Shown piece after piece: positions 7,859 through 16,328 of a stretch of DNA of 64,000 bases. Both the position numbers and the translations under genes were made by a program. The notes below the pieces were generated by a model. It saw only the letters and a program-made list of their open reading frames with translations, ran no database searches and was not told where the DNA came from. The stretch comes from Rathayibacter sp. VKM Ac-2857 (GTDB lineage Bacteria > Actinomycetota > Actinomycetes > Actinomycetales > Microbacteriaceae). The stretch spans positions 124,001 through 188,000 of the forward strand of contig NZ_JABMLE010000001.1 in NCBI RefSeq assembly GCF_013205025.1, in the 5' to 3' direction. Position 1 is the first letter of the stretch, and each line of letters begins with the position of its first letter.

Positions 7859-9205
7859 TCAGGATAGGGCGGGCACCGGGCGGAACGGCACGTGCACGCC
7901 CACGGTCGTCGGGCCGCCCGCGGGCGACTCGACCGTGAACAGCCCGCGCAGACCGCTGACCCGACCGGCGACCCCCTCCAGACCGTGCCCGGGCAGGGGT
8001 GACGCGCCGCCCACTCCGTCATCGACGACCCAGACGTCCAGCCACCGCTCGCCTGCGCCACCGACCCCGCGCACATCGAGGTGCACGCGGATCGCGCGCG
8101 CCGACGCGTGCTTCGACGCGTTCGCGAGCAGCTCGGCGACGACGAAGTAGACGCTGCGCTCGACCTCGGGCGGCACCTCCGCCACCGGATGCTCGACGAG
8201 CACCTCGACCGGCACCGGGCTCATCGCGGCCAGCGAGTGCACCGCCGCCGCGAATCCGCGGTCCTGCAGGATCGGCGGTGCCACTCCCCGGGAGAGCGCG
8301 CGCAGCTCGTCGAGCGCCGACCGGACGTGCTCGCGCGCCTCCCCGATCAGCATCGCCGCGGAGTCGGGGTCCGACCGCACCCGGCTCAGCGCCGACCCCA
8401 GGTCCATCTGCACCCGGATCAGGCGCTGCTGCGGGCCGTCGTGGATGTCGCGCTCGAGCCGCCGGAGCGCCCTGTCCTCGGCGGCGACGGCCGCACCGCG
8501 GGAGACGCTGAGCTCCGCGACCTCGCGCTGGAGCGCCTCCGAGCCCCAGGGCCCGAGCAGGAGCCGGTCGACGAGGAAGCGGGCGAGGGTGAGGCCGCGG
8601 GAGACGAACGGCAGGGTCGAGACGAACAGGACGACGAGGGCGACGTCGGCCAGCGCCAGGAACACCGCGGGCGGCCCGGGAACGCCGAGCACCGCGCTGG
8701 ACTGCCCGGACACCAGCCGCACGATCCCGGACGTGTCCCCGCCGATCAGCGCTGTCAGCGAGCCGAGGCCGGCCCAGCTCCACAGCCCGAGGACGGCGGC
8801 GAAGACGAGTGCGAGGAGCGGCGCGACCACCAGGGTGTGCAGCAGCGCCAGCCAGTAGTGCCCGTCCACCACCGGCCCGTAGAGCGCGAAGGTGGCGGGG
8901 GCGACGGTCGAGGGCGGGCGGCGCCACTGCGGCTCGTCGATCCGCGGGCGGCCAGCGAGCACGTCGAGCGCGCGCGACGCCCGGCCGAAGCCGCGCGCGG
9001 TGTGCAGCGCCAGCGGGAGGAACACCGCACCGATCAGCACGCCGATCAGGCCGAGACCCAGAGCGAGGGCGAGGCCGGTCGCGAACGCCCCGGCCAGCGC
9101 CAGCGGCACGGCGAGCAGGAGCGAGAGGGCCTCGCGCGGCAGCTCGCGCCAGAGTCGGAGGTAGGCAGAGAACGCTTCGCCGAGGGCGGTGTGCGCTGCG
9201 GGCAT
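7859..9205 (-). CDS. Membrane sensor histidine kinase, HisKA_3 (DesK/LiaS/NarX) type
   Basis: 448-residue sensor kinase. Hydrophobic segments at about 27-68, 118-150 and 180-203 give roughly four membrane passes with only short loops, so the signal is probably sensed in or at the membrane. The dimerisation box is ERDIHDGPQQR with phospho-accepting His255. A HATPase domain follows (VVAELLANASKH N-box, VVDDGVGG, GHGLEGVAGRV). Start ATG 9205 has GGGGAGGAG 6 nt upstream, so longer in-frame starts are unlikely. It is coupled to the response regulator just downstream. The N-terminal sensor resembles DUF1700/PspC-like membrane sensors in arrangement only; the ligand is unknown. Confidence 0.9.
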   Translation of the reverse strand: MPAAHTALGEAFSAYLRLWRELPREALSLLLAVPLALAGAFATGLALALGLGLIGVLIGAVFLPLALHTARGFGRASRALDVLAGRPRIDEPQWRRPPSTVAPATFALYGPVVDGHYWLALLHTLVVAPLLALVFAAVLGLWSWAGLGSLTALIGGDTSGIVRLVSGQSSAVLGVPGPPAVFLALADVALVVLFVSTLPFVSRGLTLARFLVDRLLLGPWGSEALQREVAELSVSRGAAVAAEDRALRRLERDIHDGPQQRLIRVQMDLGSALSRVRSDPDSAAMLIGEAREHVRSALDELRALSRGVAPPILQDRGFAAAVHSLAAMSPVPVEVLVEHPVAEVPPEVERSVYFVVAELLANASKHASARAIRVHLDVRGVGGAGERWLDVWVVDDGVGGASPLPGHGLEGVAGRVSGLRGLFTVESPAGGPTTVGVHVPFRPVPALS

Positions 9206-9368
9206 GCGAGCCTCCTCCCCCGGCCCGCACGGGTCGCGGGGCATCCTCTCGAGGGTACCGGCGGCTCTCGACAGCGGCGCGGGGGCTGACCCCCGGAACC
9301 GCCTCCCGCGCAGCGCTCGAGCACAGGCGAGGCTCCCCTTCTCCCGCCTTAGCCGAGCCTGCACTTCC

Positions 9369-9396
9369 TTGCGAACACTGGGCTGCGGCGTAGTGT
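9369..9396 (+). promoter_or_regulatory. Putative dps promoter
   Basis: TTGCGA (9369-9374), a 16-nt spacer and TAGTGT (9391-9396) make a plausible housekeeping promoter, giving a leader of about 30 nt with a GAAAGGAA ribosome site before the ATG at 9433. Confidence 0.5.
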
Positions 9397-9432
9397 TGAC
9401 GATCAGTCACCCCCTCTCGAAAGGAACAGACG

Positions 9433-9921
9433 ATGTCCACTGCATCCGTCACGTCGCTCACCTCGTCGAACCCGGATGTCGCATCCGGAGTCGCCCAGTT
9501 CCTCAGCCCGGTCGTCATCGAGATGACCGCCCTGGCCGTCAACAGCAAGCAGGCGCACTGGCACGTGCGCGGCGCCAACTTCATCGGCGTCCACGAGCTG
9601 CTCGACGTCGTCGTCGGCCACGCGATCGAGTGGGCCGACCTGGCCGCCGAGCGCGTCGTCGCCCTCGGCCTCCCCGTCGACGCCCGCATCCAGACCGTCG
9701 CCTCGGCCACGCAGACCGCCCCGCTCACCCCGGGCTTCCAGCGCTCCGAGAACGCCATCGTCGAGGTCATCGGCCTGATGGACGTCGCGATCACCACGGT
9801 CAACACCGCGATCGCCGAGCTCGCCGACATCGACGCGAGCAGCCAGGACGTCGCGATCGAGATCGGCCGCGGCCTCGAGAAGGACCGCTGGTTCCTCTTC
9901 GCCCACGTCAGCGAGAGCTGA
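9433..9921 (+). CDS. dps: Dps-family DNA-starvation/ferritin-like protein
   Basis: 162-residue Dps: forms a dodecameric cage that oxidises and stores iron and protects DNA in starvation or peroxide stress. The inter-subunit ferroxidase ligands are in place with family spacing (12, 15 and 4 residues): His42 (AHWH), His54 (GVHELLD), Asp69 and Glu73 (ADLAAER). The short N-terminal tail has few basic residues, so DNA binding through the tail is not obvious. Monocistronic: its own promoter lies upstream and a strong hairpin follows 21 bp after the stop. Confidence 0.95.
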   Translation: MSTASVTSLTSSNPDVASGVAQFLSPVVIEMTALAVNSKQAHWHVRGANFIGVHELLDVVVGHAIEWADLAAERVVALGLPVDARIQTVASATQTAPLTPGFQRSENAIVEVIGLMDVAITTVNTAIAELADIDASSQDVAIEIGRGLEKDRWFLFAHVSES

Positions 9922-9942
9922 GCACGCGCCACCCGCGCGGCG

Positions 9943-9976
9943 ACGGCCCGTCGGATCCTCGGATCCGGCGGGCCGT
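9943..9976 (+). terminator. Hairpin terminator after dps
   Basis: Inverted repeat of 16 bp per arm (ACGGCCCGTCGGATCC and its complement with one T-G wobble) around a 2-nt centre. It lies between dps and the convergent amidohydrolase and can serve both. The T-tract is weak (TTCGTCGT). Confidence 0.7.
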
Positions 9977-10001
9977 TCGTCGTCCCCGCGCTCGCGGACG
10001 A

Positions 10002-11471
10002 TCAGGCGTCGTGCGTCAGCCGCCCGGCCAGCAGCGTCGCGGCGACCGGCATCGCGCGCAGCTGCTCCCCCTCAGAGGTGAGCGGGTCGCGCTCGACGAC
10101 GACCAGGTCGGCGACGTCGCCCGTCTCGGGAGCGAGGCGGCGGGTCCGCGTCGACGCGACGAGCGCCTCCGCGATCGTGACCCGCTGCTCCGGGTGCCAC
10201 GGGTCGTCGCCTTCCCTCGCGCGGGAGACGGCGGCCGCGATCGCGATCCAGGGGTCGAGCGGCGCGACCGGGGCGTCGGAGCCGAGCACGACCGTCGCAC
10301 CGGCGTCGATCAGCGAGCGCAGCGCGAAGGCCCGGCCGGTGCGTCCCGCCCAGTAGCGGTCGGCGACCTCCCGGTCGTCCAGCGCGTGCGCCGGCTGCAC
10401 TCCGGCGACGACGCCGAGCCGGGCGAAGCGGGGCAGGTCGGCGTCCGAGAGCAGCTGCGCGTGCTCGATCCGGCCGCCGCCGACCTGGGCCAGCGCGTCG
10501 AGCGCGACCGTCGCGGCGGCGTCGCCGATCGCGTGCACCGTCGGCCGGATGCCCGCCGCGGCCGCACGGGCGAGCAGCTGATCGAGCTCGACGGGGTCGA
10601 CGGTGAGCACGCCGCTGCCCTCGTGCCCGGCGTACGGGTGCACGCAGTACGCGGTGCGCGTGTTCAGCGAGCCGTCGACGAGCACCTTCAGCGGCCCCAT
10701 CCGGAGCAGCCCCTCGCCGCCCGCGATCTCGTCCCCGGTGCGCAGGCCCTCCGAGATCGCGCGGTCGAGGTGGTCGCGGTAGACGCCGATGTCGACGCGG
10801 AGCGAGCGGGTGCCGCGGGCGATCCGCCGGGTCCAGTCCCCCGCGTTCCAGCGCATCTCGAGATCGACGACCCCGACGACGCCGCGGGCGGCCGCACGGC
10901 GCGCCGCCTCGTCCGCCAGATCGTCGAGCTCCTTGTCGCTCAACGCGCCGAGCGCCGTGACGAGGCGGAAGCAGGGCTCCTCGCGCAGGATGTCGTCCTG
11001 CGGGGCGAAGCCGTAGCGGCGCAGCGCCGCGGAGTTCACCCAGGCGCAGTGCAGATCGCCGCTGACCAGGACCACCGGTCGCTCCGGCGCCACCGCGTCG
11101 AGCAGTGCCGTCGTCGGCAGATCGGGCCAGAGTCCGTCGCGGAAGCCGAAGCCGACGAGGGTCGCCGGCGAGTCCGGTGCGAGGGCGAGCCGCGCGCGGA
11201 CCGCGTCCACCGTCTCCGCCGCCGACCGCGCCGTCGAGACGTCGAGGCGCGGCGCCGTCATCGACCACTGCGAGAAGTGCACGTGCTCGTCCCAGAGACC
11301 GGGCAGCAGCCAGCGGCCGTCGAGGTCGCGCACCTCGTCCGCGCCCGTCTCGGCCGCGTCGAGCGCGCCGTCCGGGGCGATCGACTGGATCCGTCCCGCG
11401 CGCAGCAGCACGGACACCGGCTCGTCGCGGCCGAGGAGCCGCGCGGTGCGCAGGAGCAGGGTCGGGGTCAC
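10002..11471 (-). CDS. Amidohydrolase-3 family protein (YtcJ-like)
   Basis: Metal-dependent hydrolase of about 489 residues with the composite beta-sandwich/TIM-barrel of the amidohydrolase superfamily. The metal motif is LPGLWDEHVHFSQW. Later histidines are in VHAIGD and RIEHAQLL, with the catalytic Asp in LGSDAPVAPLDPW. This pattern matches the YtcJ/exoenzyme-regulatory group, whose substrates are mostly unknown. A GTG at 11471 has GAGAGG 5 nt upstream and is preferred; an alternative GTG-ATG pair at 11495/11492 would add 7-8 residues. It lies 42 bp downstream of nei and probably belongs to the rpiB-nei transcript. Confidence 0.85.
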   Translation of the reverse strand: MTPTLLLRTARLLGRDEPVSVLLRAGRIQSIAPDGALDAAETGADEVRDLDGRWLLPGLWDEHVHFSQWSMTAPRLDVSTARSAAETVDAVRARLALAPDSPATLVGFGFRDGLWPDLPTTALLDAVAPERPVVLVSGDLHCAWVNSAALRRYGFAPQDDILREEPCFRLVTALGALSDKELDDLADEAARRAAARGVVGVVDLEMRWNAGDWTRRIARGTRSLRVDIGVYRDHLDRAISEGLRTGDEIAGGEGLLRMGPLKVLVDGSLNTRTAYCVHPYAGHEGSGVLTVDPVELDQLLARAAAAGIRPTVHAIGDAAATVALDALAQVGGGRIEHAQLLSDADLPRFARLGVVAGVQPAHALDDREVADRYWAGRTGRAFALRSLIDAGATVVLGSDAPVAPLDPWIAIAAAVSRAREGDDPWHPEQRVTIAEALVASTRTRRLAPETGDVADLVVVERDPLTSEGEQLRAMPVAATLLAGRLTHDA

Positions 11472-11513
11472 GGGAGCCTCTCGGTCGTCCATCACGGTGA
11501 GCGGATCAGGCGG

Positions 11514-12431
11514 TCACGACTGGCACACCGGGCACCAGTAGAGCTTGCGCGCGCCGATCTCCTCGAGCAGGACGTTCGTGCCGCAGACCCGGCAGGGCAG
11601 TCCCTCGCGCTTGTAGACGTAGTTGCGCTCGGCCCGGCTGCGCACGGCGGCGGAGCGCTGCGTCTTCGTCAGTCCCCGGCGGGTGATCATCATCCCGGTC
11701 CGGATGCCGTCCTCGAGCAGGAGCGCCCAGTCGGCCCAGAGCTTGCGCGCGAGCTCGAGCGGCACCAGCTTGCCCGGCGTGTGCGGATCGAGTCCGGCGC
11801 GGTAGAGCAGCTCGGCGCGGTAGATGTTGCCGATGCCGCTGACGACCGACTGGTCCATCAGCACGAGCCCGACCGGCGTGGCCGTCTTGCGCAGCCGGTT
11901 CACGAAGCGGTCGCGGGCCTCGTCGGAATCGTCCGCCGCCGGATCCGGGCCGAGCCGGGCGAGCAGCGCCTCCACCTGGGAGGGGTCCATCACCTCGCAG
12001 GCGGTCGGGCCGCGCAGGTCGGCGACCGTCTCCTCCGTCTGGATGCGCACGCGCACGGCGCCGATCGGCGGCGGCGGGAACTCCTCGAGATCGCTGTCGG
12101 TCTCGTGCTCGGTCTCGGAGAGGCGCACGGCCCGTCGCCGACGCGGCGCTCCGATGCTGCTGCCCGCCGTGCCGTCCTCGAAGAGCGGCGAGACGTGGCC
12201 CAGGAAGTCCCAGGCGCCGTAGAGGCCGAGGTGGACGTGCAGGGTCGCGTCGCCCTCGAAGCGCAGGAGCAGGTGCTTGCCGACCGCGGTCGACTCGAGC
12301 ACGGTGCGGCCGTCCAGCAGCGCGGCGCCCTCGACGAACCGGCCCTGCGGGCTGCTCGTCGCGACGGCGTGGCCGACGATGTCGCGCTCGAACTGCAGCG
12401 CGATGCGGTGGACGGAGTGGCCCTCGGGCAC
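11514..12431 (-). CDS. nei: Fpg/Nei-family DNA glycosylase-AP lyase
   Basis: 305-residue bifunctional glycosylase for oxidised bases. The invariant N-terminus PEGHSVHR supplies the catalytic Pro2 and Glu3, VGKHLL carries the conserved Lys, and the H2TH segment includes VVSGIGNIYRAELLY. A C-terminal zinc finger has Cys pairs CRVC and CPVC. A ~45-residue acidic insert around 90-130 (RLSETEHETDSDLEEF) precedes GAVRVRIQT, resembling the mycobacterial Nei2 subgroup rather than Fpg. The GTG start immediately abuts the rpiB stop (TAGGTG), so translation is coupled. The linkage with rpiB is common in Actinobacteria. Confidence 0.92.
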   Translation of the reverse strand: MPEGHSVHRIALQFERDIVGHAVATSSPQGRFVEGAALLDGRTVLESTAVGKHLLLRFEGDATLHVHLGLYGAWDFLGHVSPLFEDGTAGSSIGAPRRRRAVRLSETEHETDSDLEEFPPPPIGAVRVRIQTEETVADLRGPTACEVMDPSQVEALLARLGPDPAADDSDEARDRFVNRLRKTATPVGLVLMDQSVVSGIGNIYRAELLYRAGLDPHTPGKLVPLELARKLWADWALLLEDGIRTGMMITRRGLTKTQRSAAVRSRAERNYVYKREGLPCRVCGTNVLLEEIGARKLYWCPVCQS

Positions 12432-12935
12432 CTAGCGGCCGCTCGCGGCGGAGTCGACCGTGCGGCCGGCGATGTCGCCCGTGGCCTCGTACTCGGCGAG
12501 CTGCGCGATGCGGCGCACGTGGCGCTCCTCGAAGGAGAACGGCTCGGCGACGAAGGCGTCGATGAAGTCCGTCGCCTCCTCGACCGAGTGCTGGCGGGCG
12601 CCGATCGAGATCACGTTCGCGTCGTTGTGCTGGCGGGCCAGCACCGCGGTGCTCAGGCTCCAGACCAGTGCGGCGCGGACGCCCGTGACCTTGTTGGCGG
12701 CGATCTGCTCGCCGTTGCCCGAGCCGCCGAAGACGACGCCGAGCGCCTCGACGCCGGCCTCCTGGTCGCGCACGACCGCGGCGGCCGCGTTGATGCAGAA
12801 CGACGGGTAGTCGTCGAGCGGGTCGTACGAGGTGGGGCCGTGGTCGACCACGTCGTGGCCGGCGGCACCGAGGTGCTCGATCAGGTGCCGGCTGAAGTCC
12901 AGCCCGGCGTGGTCCGTTGCGATGTGGATGCGCAC
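12432..12935 (-). CDS. rpiB: Ribose-5-phosphate isomerase B
   Basis: 167-residue RpiB/LacAB-type isomerase interconverting ribose-5-phosphate and ribulose-5-phosphate in the pentose phosphate pathway. The N-terminus IATDHAGLDFS and phosphate-binding FGGSGNGEQIAANKV are diagnostic. As in Mycobacterium tuberculosis RpiB, the catalytic Cys of the E. coli enzyme is replaced by the Glu of the GNGEQ motif, an established variant. GARQHSVEEA marks the C-terminal active-site helix. It is the first gene of a probable rpiB-nei-amidohydrolase operon; a hairpin at 13004-13039 separates it from the upstream gene. Confidence 0.95.
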   Translation of the reverse strand: MRIHIATDHAGLDFSRHLIEHLGAAGHDVVDHGPTSYDPLDDYPSFCINAAAAVVRDQEAGVEALGVVFGGSGNGEQIAANKVTGVRAALVWSLSTAVLARQHNDANVISIGARQHSVEEATDFIDAFVAEPFSFEERHVRRIAQLAEYEATGDIAGRTVDSAASGR

Positions 12936-13003
12936 GCGCTCGTCCTCCGGAAAGCCGTTCGTGGCCCGTGGATCCGGGGCCGGGAGTCAGGGTACCGCTC
13001 GCG

Positions 13004-13039
13004 CGGCGGCCGGGTCCTCAGGGGAGGACCGGGCCGCCG
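13004..13039 (-). terminator. Hairpin terminator after the DsbA-like gene
   Basis: CGGCGGCCGGGTCCTC (13004-13019) and GAGGACCGGGCCGCCG (13024-13039) form a 16-bp stem with one mismatch. It sits directly downstream of the minus-strand gene ending at 13054 and upstream of rpiB. Confidence 0.6.
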
Positions 13040-13053
13040 ACGCGGATCGCGGC

Positions 13054-13653
13054 TCAGTCGAAGATGGGGTCGCGGGTGCGCGAGCGCTTGAGCTCGAAGA
13101 AGCCGTCGTAGGAGGCCACGGCGACGAGGCCGTCCCACAGGGAGAGGGCCTGCTCGCCGCGCGGGATCGGCGAGATGACCGGTCCGAAGAAGGCGATGTC
13201 GCCGATCGCGATGACGGGCGTGCCGACGTCCTGGCCGACCCGGCCGATGCCGTCGAAGTGCGAGGCGCGCATCGGCTCGTCGTACTCGTCGGTGTCGGCG
13301 AAGGCGGCGAGACCCGCGTCGAGACCGACCTCGGCGAGCGACTCGGCGATGACCGCGTCGACGTCGGTGCGGCCGCCGTTGTGGATCCGCGTGCCGAGCG
13401 CGTCGTAGAGTGGCTTGACCTTCTCCTGGCCCTCACGCTCGCCGACGGCCGCGACGAGCCGCGTGTAGCGCAGGGCGCGCGGGAAGAAGGCGCGGTAGTC
13501 GTCGCTCACGTCCTGGTCCTCGTTGAGCACGGCGAGGCTCATGATGTGCCAGGTGACGTCGAGGTCGCGGCCGGGCGTCACCTCGTCCACGAAGCGGGAG
13601 GTCATCCAGGCCCACGGGCAGGAGGGATCGAACCAGAAGTCAACGGCGGTCAT
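13054..13653 (-). CDS. DsbA-like mycothiol-linked protein (Rv2466c family) with CPWA motif
   Basis: 199-residue thioredoxin-fold/DsbA-like protein very close to the M. tuberculosis Rv2466c group (conserved FWFDPSCPWAW, HIMSLAVLNE, RIHN.G, DVGTPVI, FFGPVISPIPRGE, FFELKR). Rv2466c is described as a mycothiol-dependent reductase with a CPWC pair. Here the second cysteine is Ala (C12-P-W-A15), so only a monothiol mechanism with mycothiol is possible. The ATG has no ribosome site; TAGCGT ends 6 nt before it, suggesting a leaderless mRNA. It is transcribed divergently from pepN. Confidence 0.88.
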   Translation of the reverse strand: MTAVDFWFDPSCPWAWMTSRFVDEVTPGRDLDVTWHIMSLAVLNEDQDVSDDYRAFFPRALRYTRLVAAVGEREGQEKVKPLYDALGTRIHNGGRTDVDAVIAESLAEVGLDAGLAAFADTDEYDEPMRASHFDGIGRVGQDVGTPVIAIGDIAFFGPVISPIPRGEQALSLWDGLVAVASYDGFFELKRSRTRDPIFD

Positions 13654-13659
13654 GAGGCC

Positions 13660-13665
13660 ACGCTA
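13660..13665 (-). promoter_or_regulatory. -10 box of a probable leaderless transcript (DsbA-like gene)
   Basis: TAGCGT on the minus strand ends 6 nt before the ATG at 13653, and no Shine-Dalgarno sequence is present. Same arrangement as other genes in this window. Confidence 0.5.
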
Positions 13666-13778
13666 CGCCTGTCCGCGCCTCCCGGGTGCGCAGGCCCGGG
13701 ACGGCCCTAGGGTGGTTCGGTGGCGCCCGCACCCCGGCGCCGAAGCGGCAGCGCCGAGACGAACGGATGGAGCACCCT

Positions 13779-16325
13779 GTGCCTGGAGACAACCTCACCC
13801 GGAGCGAAGCGCAGGAGCGCGCCTCACTGATCCAGGTCGACGCCTACGACGTCGCCCTCGACCTCACCCGGGGGGCCGAGACCTTCCGCAGCACCACGAC
13901 CGTGCACTTCACCGCGACGGAGGGTGCCTCCTCCTTCATCGACGCGATCACGAAGACCGTGCACTCGGTCACGCTCAACGGCGTCGAGCTCGACCCGGCC
14001 GAGGTGGCGGACGGCGTCCGGATCCGCCTCGACTCGCTCGCGGCCGAGAACGTGCTGCGCGTCGACGCCGACGCGCTGTACACGAACACCGGCGAGGGCC
14101 TGCACCGCTTCGTCGACCCGGTCGACGGCGAGGTCTACCTCTACTCGCAGTTCGAGGTCCCGGACTCGCGCCGCGTCTTCGCGGTGTTCGAGCAGCCCGA
14201 CCTCAAGGCCGCGTTCTCCTTCACGGTGACCGCGCCCGCCGCCTGGCAGGTCGTCTCGAACCAGCCGACCCCCGAGCCCGTGCCCGCCGGCGACGGCGTC
14301 GCGACCTGGAGCTTCGAGCCCACCCCGCGGATCTCCTCCTACATCACCGCGCTCATCGCCGGCCCCTACGTCGTCGAGACCGACTCGCTGGTCTCCTCCG
14401 ACGGCCGCACCGTGCCGCTCGGCGTCTTCGCCCGCGCCTCGCTCGCGCCGTTCCTCGACGCGGACTACGTCTTCGAGAAGACCAAGCAGGGCTTCGCCTT
14501 CTACGAGGAGAAGTTCGGGGTGCCGTACCCGTTCGCGAAGTACGACCAGCTCTTCGTGCCGGAGTTCAACGCCGGCGCGATGGAGAACGCGGGAGCGGTC
14601 ACCTTCACCGAGACCTACGTCTTCCGCTCGAAGGTGACCGACGCGGTCAAGGAGCGCCGGGTCGTCACGATCCTGCACGAGCTCGCGCACATGTGGTTCG
14701 GCGACCTGGTGACCATGAAGTGGTGGAACGACCTCTGGCTGAACGAGTCGTTCGCCGAGTACGCCTCCACCCTCGCGACCGCCGAGGCGACCGAGTGGAC
14801 CGAGGCCTGGACCACCTTCGCCGCGATGGAGAAGAGCTGGGCCTACCGCCAGGACCAGCTGCCCTCGACGCACCCGATCGTCGCGACGATCAACGACCTG
14901 GAGGACGTCCAGGTCAACTTCGACGGCATCACCTACGCCAAGGGCGCCTCGGTGCTCAAGCAGCTGGTGGCCTGGGTCGGCGAGAAGGAGTTCCTGGCCG
15001 GCGTGCACGAGTACTTCGTGAAGCACGCCTTCTCGAACACCGAGCTGCGCGACCTGCTGGTCGAGCTCGAGGCGACCAGCGGCCGCGACCTGACCGAGTG
15101 GTCGGCGCAGTGGCTCGAGACGGCCGGCGTGAACACGCTCCGCCCGGAGATCGTGGTCGACGAGGAAGGCGCCATCGCCTCGTTCGCGATCCTGCAGAGC
15201 GCGGTCGCCGACTACCCGACGATCCGCCCGCACCGCCTCGCGATCGGCCTCTACGACTTCGAGGGCGACCGTCTCGTCCGCGTCGACCGCCTCGAGCTCG
15301 ACGTCGACGGCGAGCGCACCGAGGTGCCCGAGCTGATCGGCCGCACCCGCCCCGCCCTGGTGCTCCTCAACGACGACGACCTCGCCTACGCGAAGATCCG
15401 GTTGGACGACGCCTCGCTCGCCGTCGCGATCGAGCACCTCGCGAGCATCAGCAGCCCGCTGGCGCGCTCGCTGGTCTGGGGCTCGGTCTGGGACGCGACC
15501 CGCGACGCCGAGTCGGGGCCGCGCGACTTCGTCCGCCTGGTGCTCGGCAACATCGCGACCGAGACGGAGTCGACGACGCTGCGCACGGTCCTCGGCCAGC
15601 TCGTGAGCACCGCCTCGCAGTACGTGGCGCCGGAGCACCGCGACGAGGTGCTCGCGGAGGTGGGCGACCGGCTGTGGACGCTCGCGCAGGGCGCCGAGGC
15701 CGGCAGCGACGCGCAGTTCCAGTTCGTGAAGGTGCTCGCCGGCGTCGCCACGACGCCCGCTCACCTGGACGCGGTGCAGGCGCTGCGCGACGGGACGACG
15801 ACCCTGCCGGGTCTGGAGATCGACACCGACCTGTCGTGGGAGCTGCTGATCGCGCTGGTGGCCGGCGGGCGTGCGGACGCCTCGGACATCGACGCGGCCC
15901 TGGCGGCCGACAACACGGCGACGGGAGCGCAGTCCGCGGCGAACGCCCGCGCGGCGATGCCGACGGCGGAGGCCAAGCGCGCCGCCTGGGACTCGGTGAC
16001 GCTCGACGACTCGGCACCGAACACCATCGTGCGCGCGACGGGTCTCGGCTTCCAGCGCACCAGCGACCCGGCCGTCCTCGAGGCGATGGTGCCGGTGTAC
16101 TTCGACTCCCTCCGCTCGCTGTGGGACGCGAAGAGCTACAAGATCGCGGAGTACCTCGTGGTCGGCTTCTACCCGGCGGCGACGCCGACGCCGGCGATCG
16201 TGGACGCCACCCGCGCATGGCTCGACGCGAACCCCGACGTGCCGGCGCTGCGCCGCCTGGTCATCGAGAACCTGGCCGGCGTCGAGCGCGCCCTGCGCGC
16301 GCAGGAGCGCGACGCGGCGCTCTGA
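13779..16325 (+). CDS. pepN: Aminopeptidase N (M1 family)
   Basis: 848-residue cytosolic zinc aminopeptidase that trims N-terminal residues from peptides. The exopeptidase motif GAMEN is at about 266-270. The zinc site HELAHMW (His300, Glu301, His304) is followed after 18 residues by Glu323 in NESFAEY, giving a complete HExxH-x18-E. The ERAP1-like C-terminal domain runs to the end. The GTG at 13779 is preferred: the product begins PGDNLTRSEAQERA as usual for actinobacterial PepN, and GGATGGAG lies upstream. An ATG at 13767 is possible. TAGGGT at 13708-13713 is a likely -10 box. The gene ends 4 bp before repeat cluster 2. Confidence 0.95.
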   Translation: MPGDNLTRSEAQERASLIQVDAYDVALDLTRGAETFRSTTTVHFTATEGASSFIDAITKTVHSVTLNGVELDPAEVADGVRIRLDSLAAENVLRVDADALYTNTGEGLHRFVDPVDGEVYLYSQFEVPDSRRVFAVFEQPDLKAAFSFTVTAPAAWQVVSNQPTPEPVPAGDGVATWSFEPTPRISSYITALIAGPYVVETDSLVSSDGRTVPLGVFARASLAPFLDADYVFEKTKQGFAFYEEKFGVPYPFAKYDQLFVPEFNAGAMENAGAVTFTETYVFRSKVTDAVKERRVVTILHELAHMWFGDLVTMKWWNDLWLNESFAEYASTLATAEATEWTEAWTTFAAMEKSWAYRQDQLPSTHPIVATINDLEDVQVNFDGITYAKGASVLKQLVAWVGEKEFLAGVHEYFVKHAFSNTELRDLLVELEATSGRDLTEWSAQWLETAGVNTLRPEIVVDEEGAIASFAILQSAVADYPTIRPHRLAIGLYDFEGDRLVRVDRLELDVDGERTEVPELIGRTRPALVLLNDDDLAYAKIRLDDASLAVAIEHLASISSPLARSLVWGSVWDATRDAESGPRDFVRLVLGNIATETESTTLRTVLGQLVSTASQYVAPEHRDEVLAEVGDRLWTLAQGAEAGSDAQFQFVKVLAGVATTPAHLDAVQALRDGTTTLPGLEIDTDLSWELLIALVAGGRADASDIDAALAADNTATGAQSAANARAAMPTAEAKRAAWDSVTLDDSAPNTIVRATGLGFQRTSDPAVLEAMVPVYFDSLRSLWDAKSYKIAEYLVVGFYPAATPTPAIVDATRAWLDANPDVPALRRLVIENLAGVERALRAQERDAAL

Positions 16326-16328
16326 GCG

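Noticed and set aside
9189-13091. 1300-codon plus-strand frame across dps, amidohydrolase, nei and rpiB
   Set aside because: Arg/Ala/Glu-rich shadow translation; the minus-strand genes have clear catalytic motifs.
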